Shown piece by piece: positions 63,541 through 64,000 of a stretch of DNA of 64,000 nucleotides. Below the pieces are notes generated by a model. The model saw only the letters and a program-made list of their open reading frames with translations. It made no database searches and had not been told where the DNA came from. The stretch's first letter is position 1, and each line of letters begins with the position of its first letter. The stretch lies in the NCBI RefSeq assembly GCF_026162425.1, contig NZ_JAOBQJ010000004.1, forward strand, positions 434,001 through 498,000, read 5' to 3'. The stretch is from Flexivirga meconopsidis (GTDB lineage Bacteria; Actinomycetota; Actinomycetes; Actinomycetales; Dermatophilaceae). Both the position numbers and the translations under genes were made by a program.

Positions 63541-64000
63541 TCAGCCGCCGAGGTAGGCCGCCTTCACCGCGTCGTCGGCGGCGAGTTCGGCGCCGCTGCC
63601 TTCCCGGGTGATCCGGCCGGTCTCGAGGATGTAGGCCCGGTTGGCGAGCTTGAGCGCCTGGTTGGCGTTCTGCTCCACCAGCAGCACCGTGGTGCCCTGC
63701 TGGTTGACCTCCTTGATAATCCGGAAGATCTGCCGGATGAACTGCGGGGCCAACCCCATCGACGGCTCGTCGAGCAGCAGCAGCTTCGGGTGCGCCATCA
63801 GCGCCCGGCCGATGGCAAGCATCTGCTGCTCGCCGCCGGACATCGTGCCGCCGCTCTGCTTCTGCCGCTCCTTCAGGCGCGGGAACAGGTCGAAGACCCG
63901 GTCGAAGTCGGCCGACATGCTCGACTTGTCCTTGCGGGCGTAGGCGCCCATGTCGAGGTTCTCCAGGACGGTCATCGACGGGAAGATGCCGCGCCCTTCC
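63541..64000 (-). CDS. livF: Branched-chain amino acid ABC transporter ATPase LivF (C-terminal part, runs off right edge)
   Basis: The visible 153 residues are the C-terminal two thirds of LivF. EGRGIFPSMTVLENLDMGAYAR, signature MSGGEQQMLAIGRAL, Walker B LLLLDEPSMGLAP and the H-loop region LLVEQNANQAL are present, ending KAAYLGG as is typical. The P-loop lies beyond 64000. Liv transporters import leucine, isoleucine and valine or related solutes, and genes of this type often lie near polA in actinobacteria. The rest of a liv operon is expected to the right. Confidence 0.92.
   Translation of the reverse strand, partial: EGRGIFPSMTVLENLDMGAYARKDKSSMSADFDRVFDLFPRLKERQKQSGGTMSGGEQQMLAIGRALMAHPKLLLLDEPSMGLAPQFIRQIFRIIKEVNQQGTTVLLVEQNANQALKLANRAYILETGRITREGSGAELAADDAVKAAYLGG

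Overview
The window is very GC-rich and densely packed, with many 1-8 base gene overlaps and several leaderless-looking starts. It has a mycobacterial-type polA (degenerate proofreading domain), an ugpAEBC operon in the Mycobacterium order, two AftD-like (DUF3367) glycosyltransferases, a DUF2613 microprotein and an ECF42-type sigma operon. This points to an actinobacterium. I favour Micrococcales, possibly Dermacoccaceae or Intrasporangiaceae, but nothing here (no rRNA, no tRNA) fixes the genus. No stretch longer than about 300 bases lacks a gene. I see no CRISPR array, transposase, rRNA or tRNA.

Layout. 1-4085: the start of an inositol-catabolism gene (iolD, cut by the left edge), a ThrE-like exporter, an SDR and a Na+/H+ antiporter. 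4082-8672: a thiamine operon behind a TPP riboswitch (16-codon mini-ORF, thiO, thiS, thiG, a ThiE/TenI homologue, thiC). 8673-14808: three regulator/target pairs with visible candidate operators (MarR + CynX-type MFS; HxlR + quinone oxidoreductase; MarR + DHA2 efflux pump), plus lplA. 14823-19106: ugpABCE-type glycerophosphodiester/glycerol-3-phosphate importer on the minus strand in the order A-E-B-C. 19175-22751: coaE, a TetR/membrane-protein pair and rpsA.

22889-57378 is a roughly 34.5 kb cell-envelope polysaccharide region. It encodes the GDP-heptose enzymes HddA, GmhA and GmhB, a UDP-xylose-synthase-like epimerase, a nucleotidyltransferase, two very large AftD-like GT-C enzymes, three smaller GT-C-like membrane proteins and three cytosolic glycosyltransferases. 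It also has a Wzx-like flippase, four methyltransferases, four acyltransferase-3 proteins (three fused to SGNH domains, in tandem), a DUF3068 protein and the DUF2613 microprotein. Together these look like a complete pathway: nucleotide-sugar supply, lipid-linked assembly, flipping, extracytoplasmic elongation or branching, and O-acylation. It lies between rpsA and polA, which are usually close neighbours in actinobacteria, so it may be an inserted island.

57412-64000: polA, a hot-dog thioesterase, an ECF42-type sigma operon (PPOX protein, DGPF/YCII protein, sigma factor) with a candidate autoregulated promoter, a GNAT acetyltransferase, and the start of livF (cut by the right edge).

Two sequence-level patterns cut across genes: a 42-bp nested palindrome present twice at convergent gene ends (21077-21118 and 60591-60632), and a strong excess of the octamer GTATGACG and its relatives.
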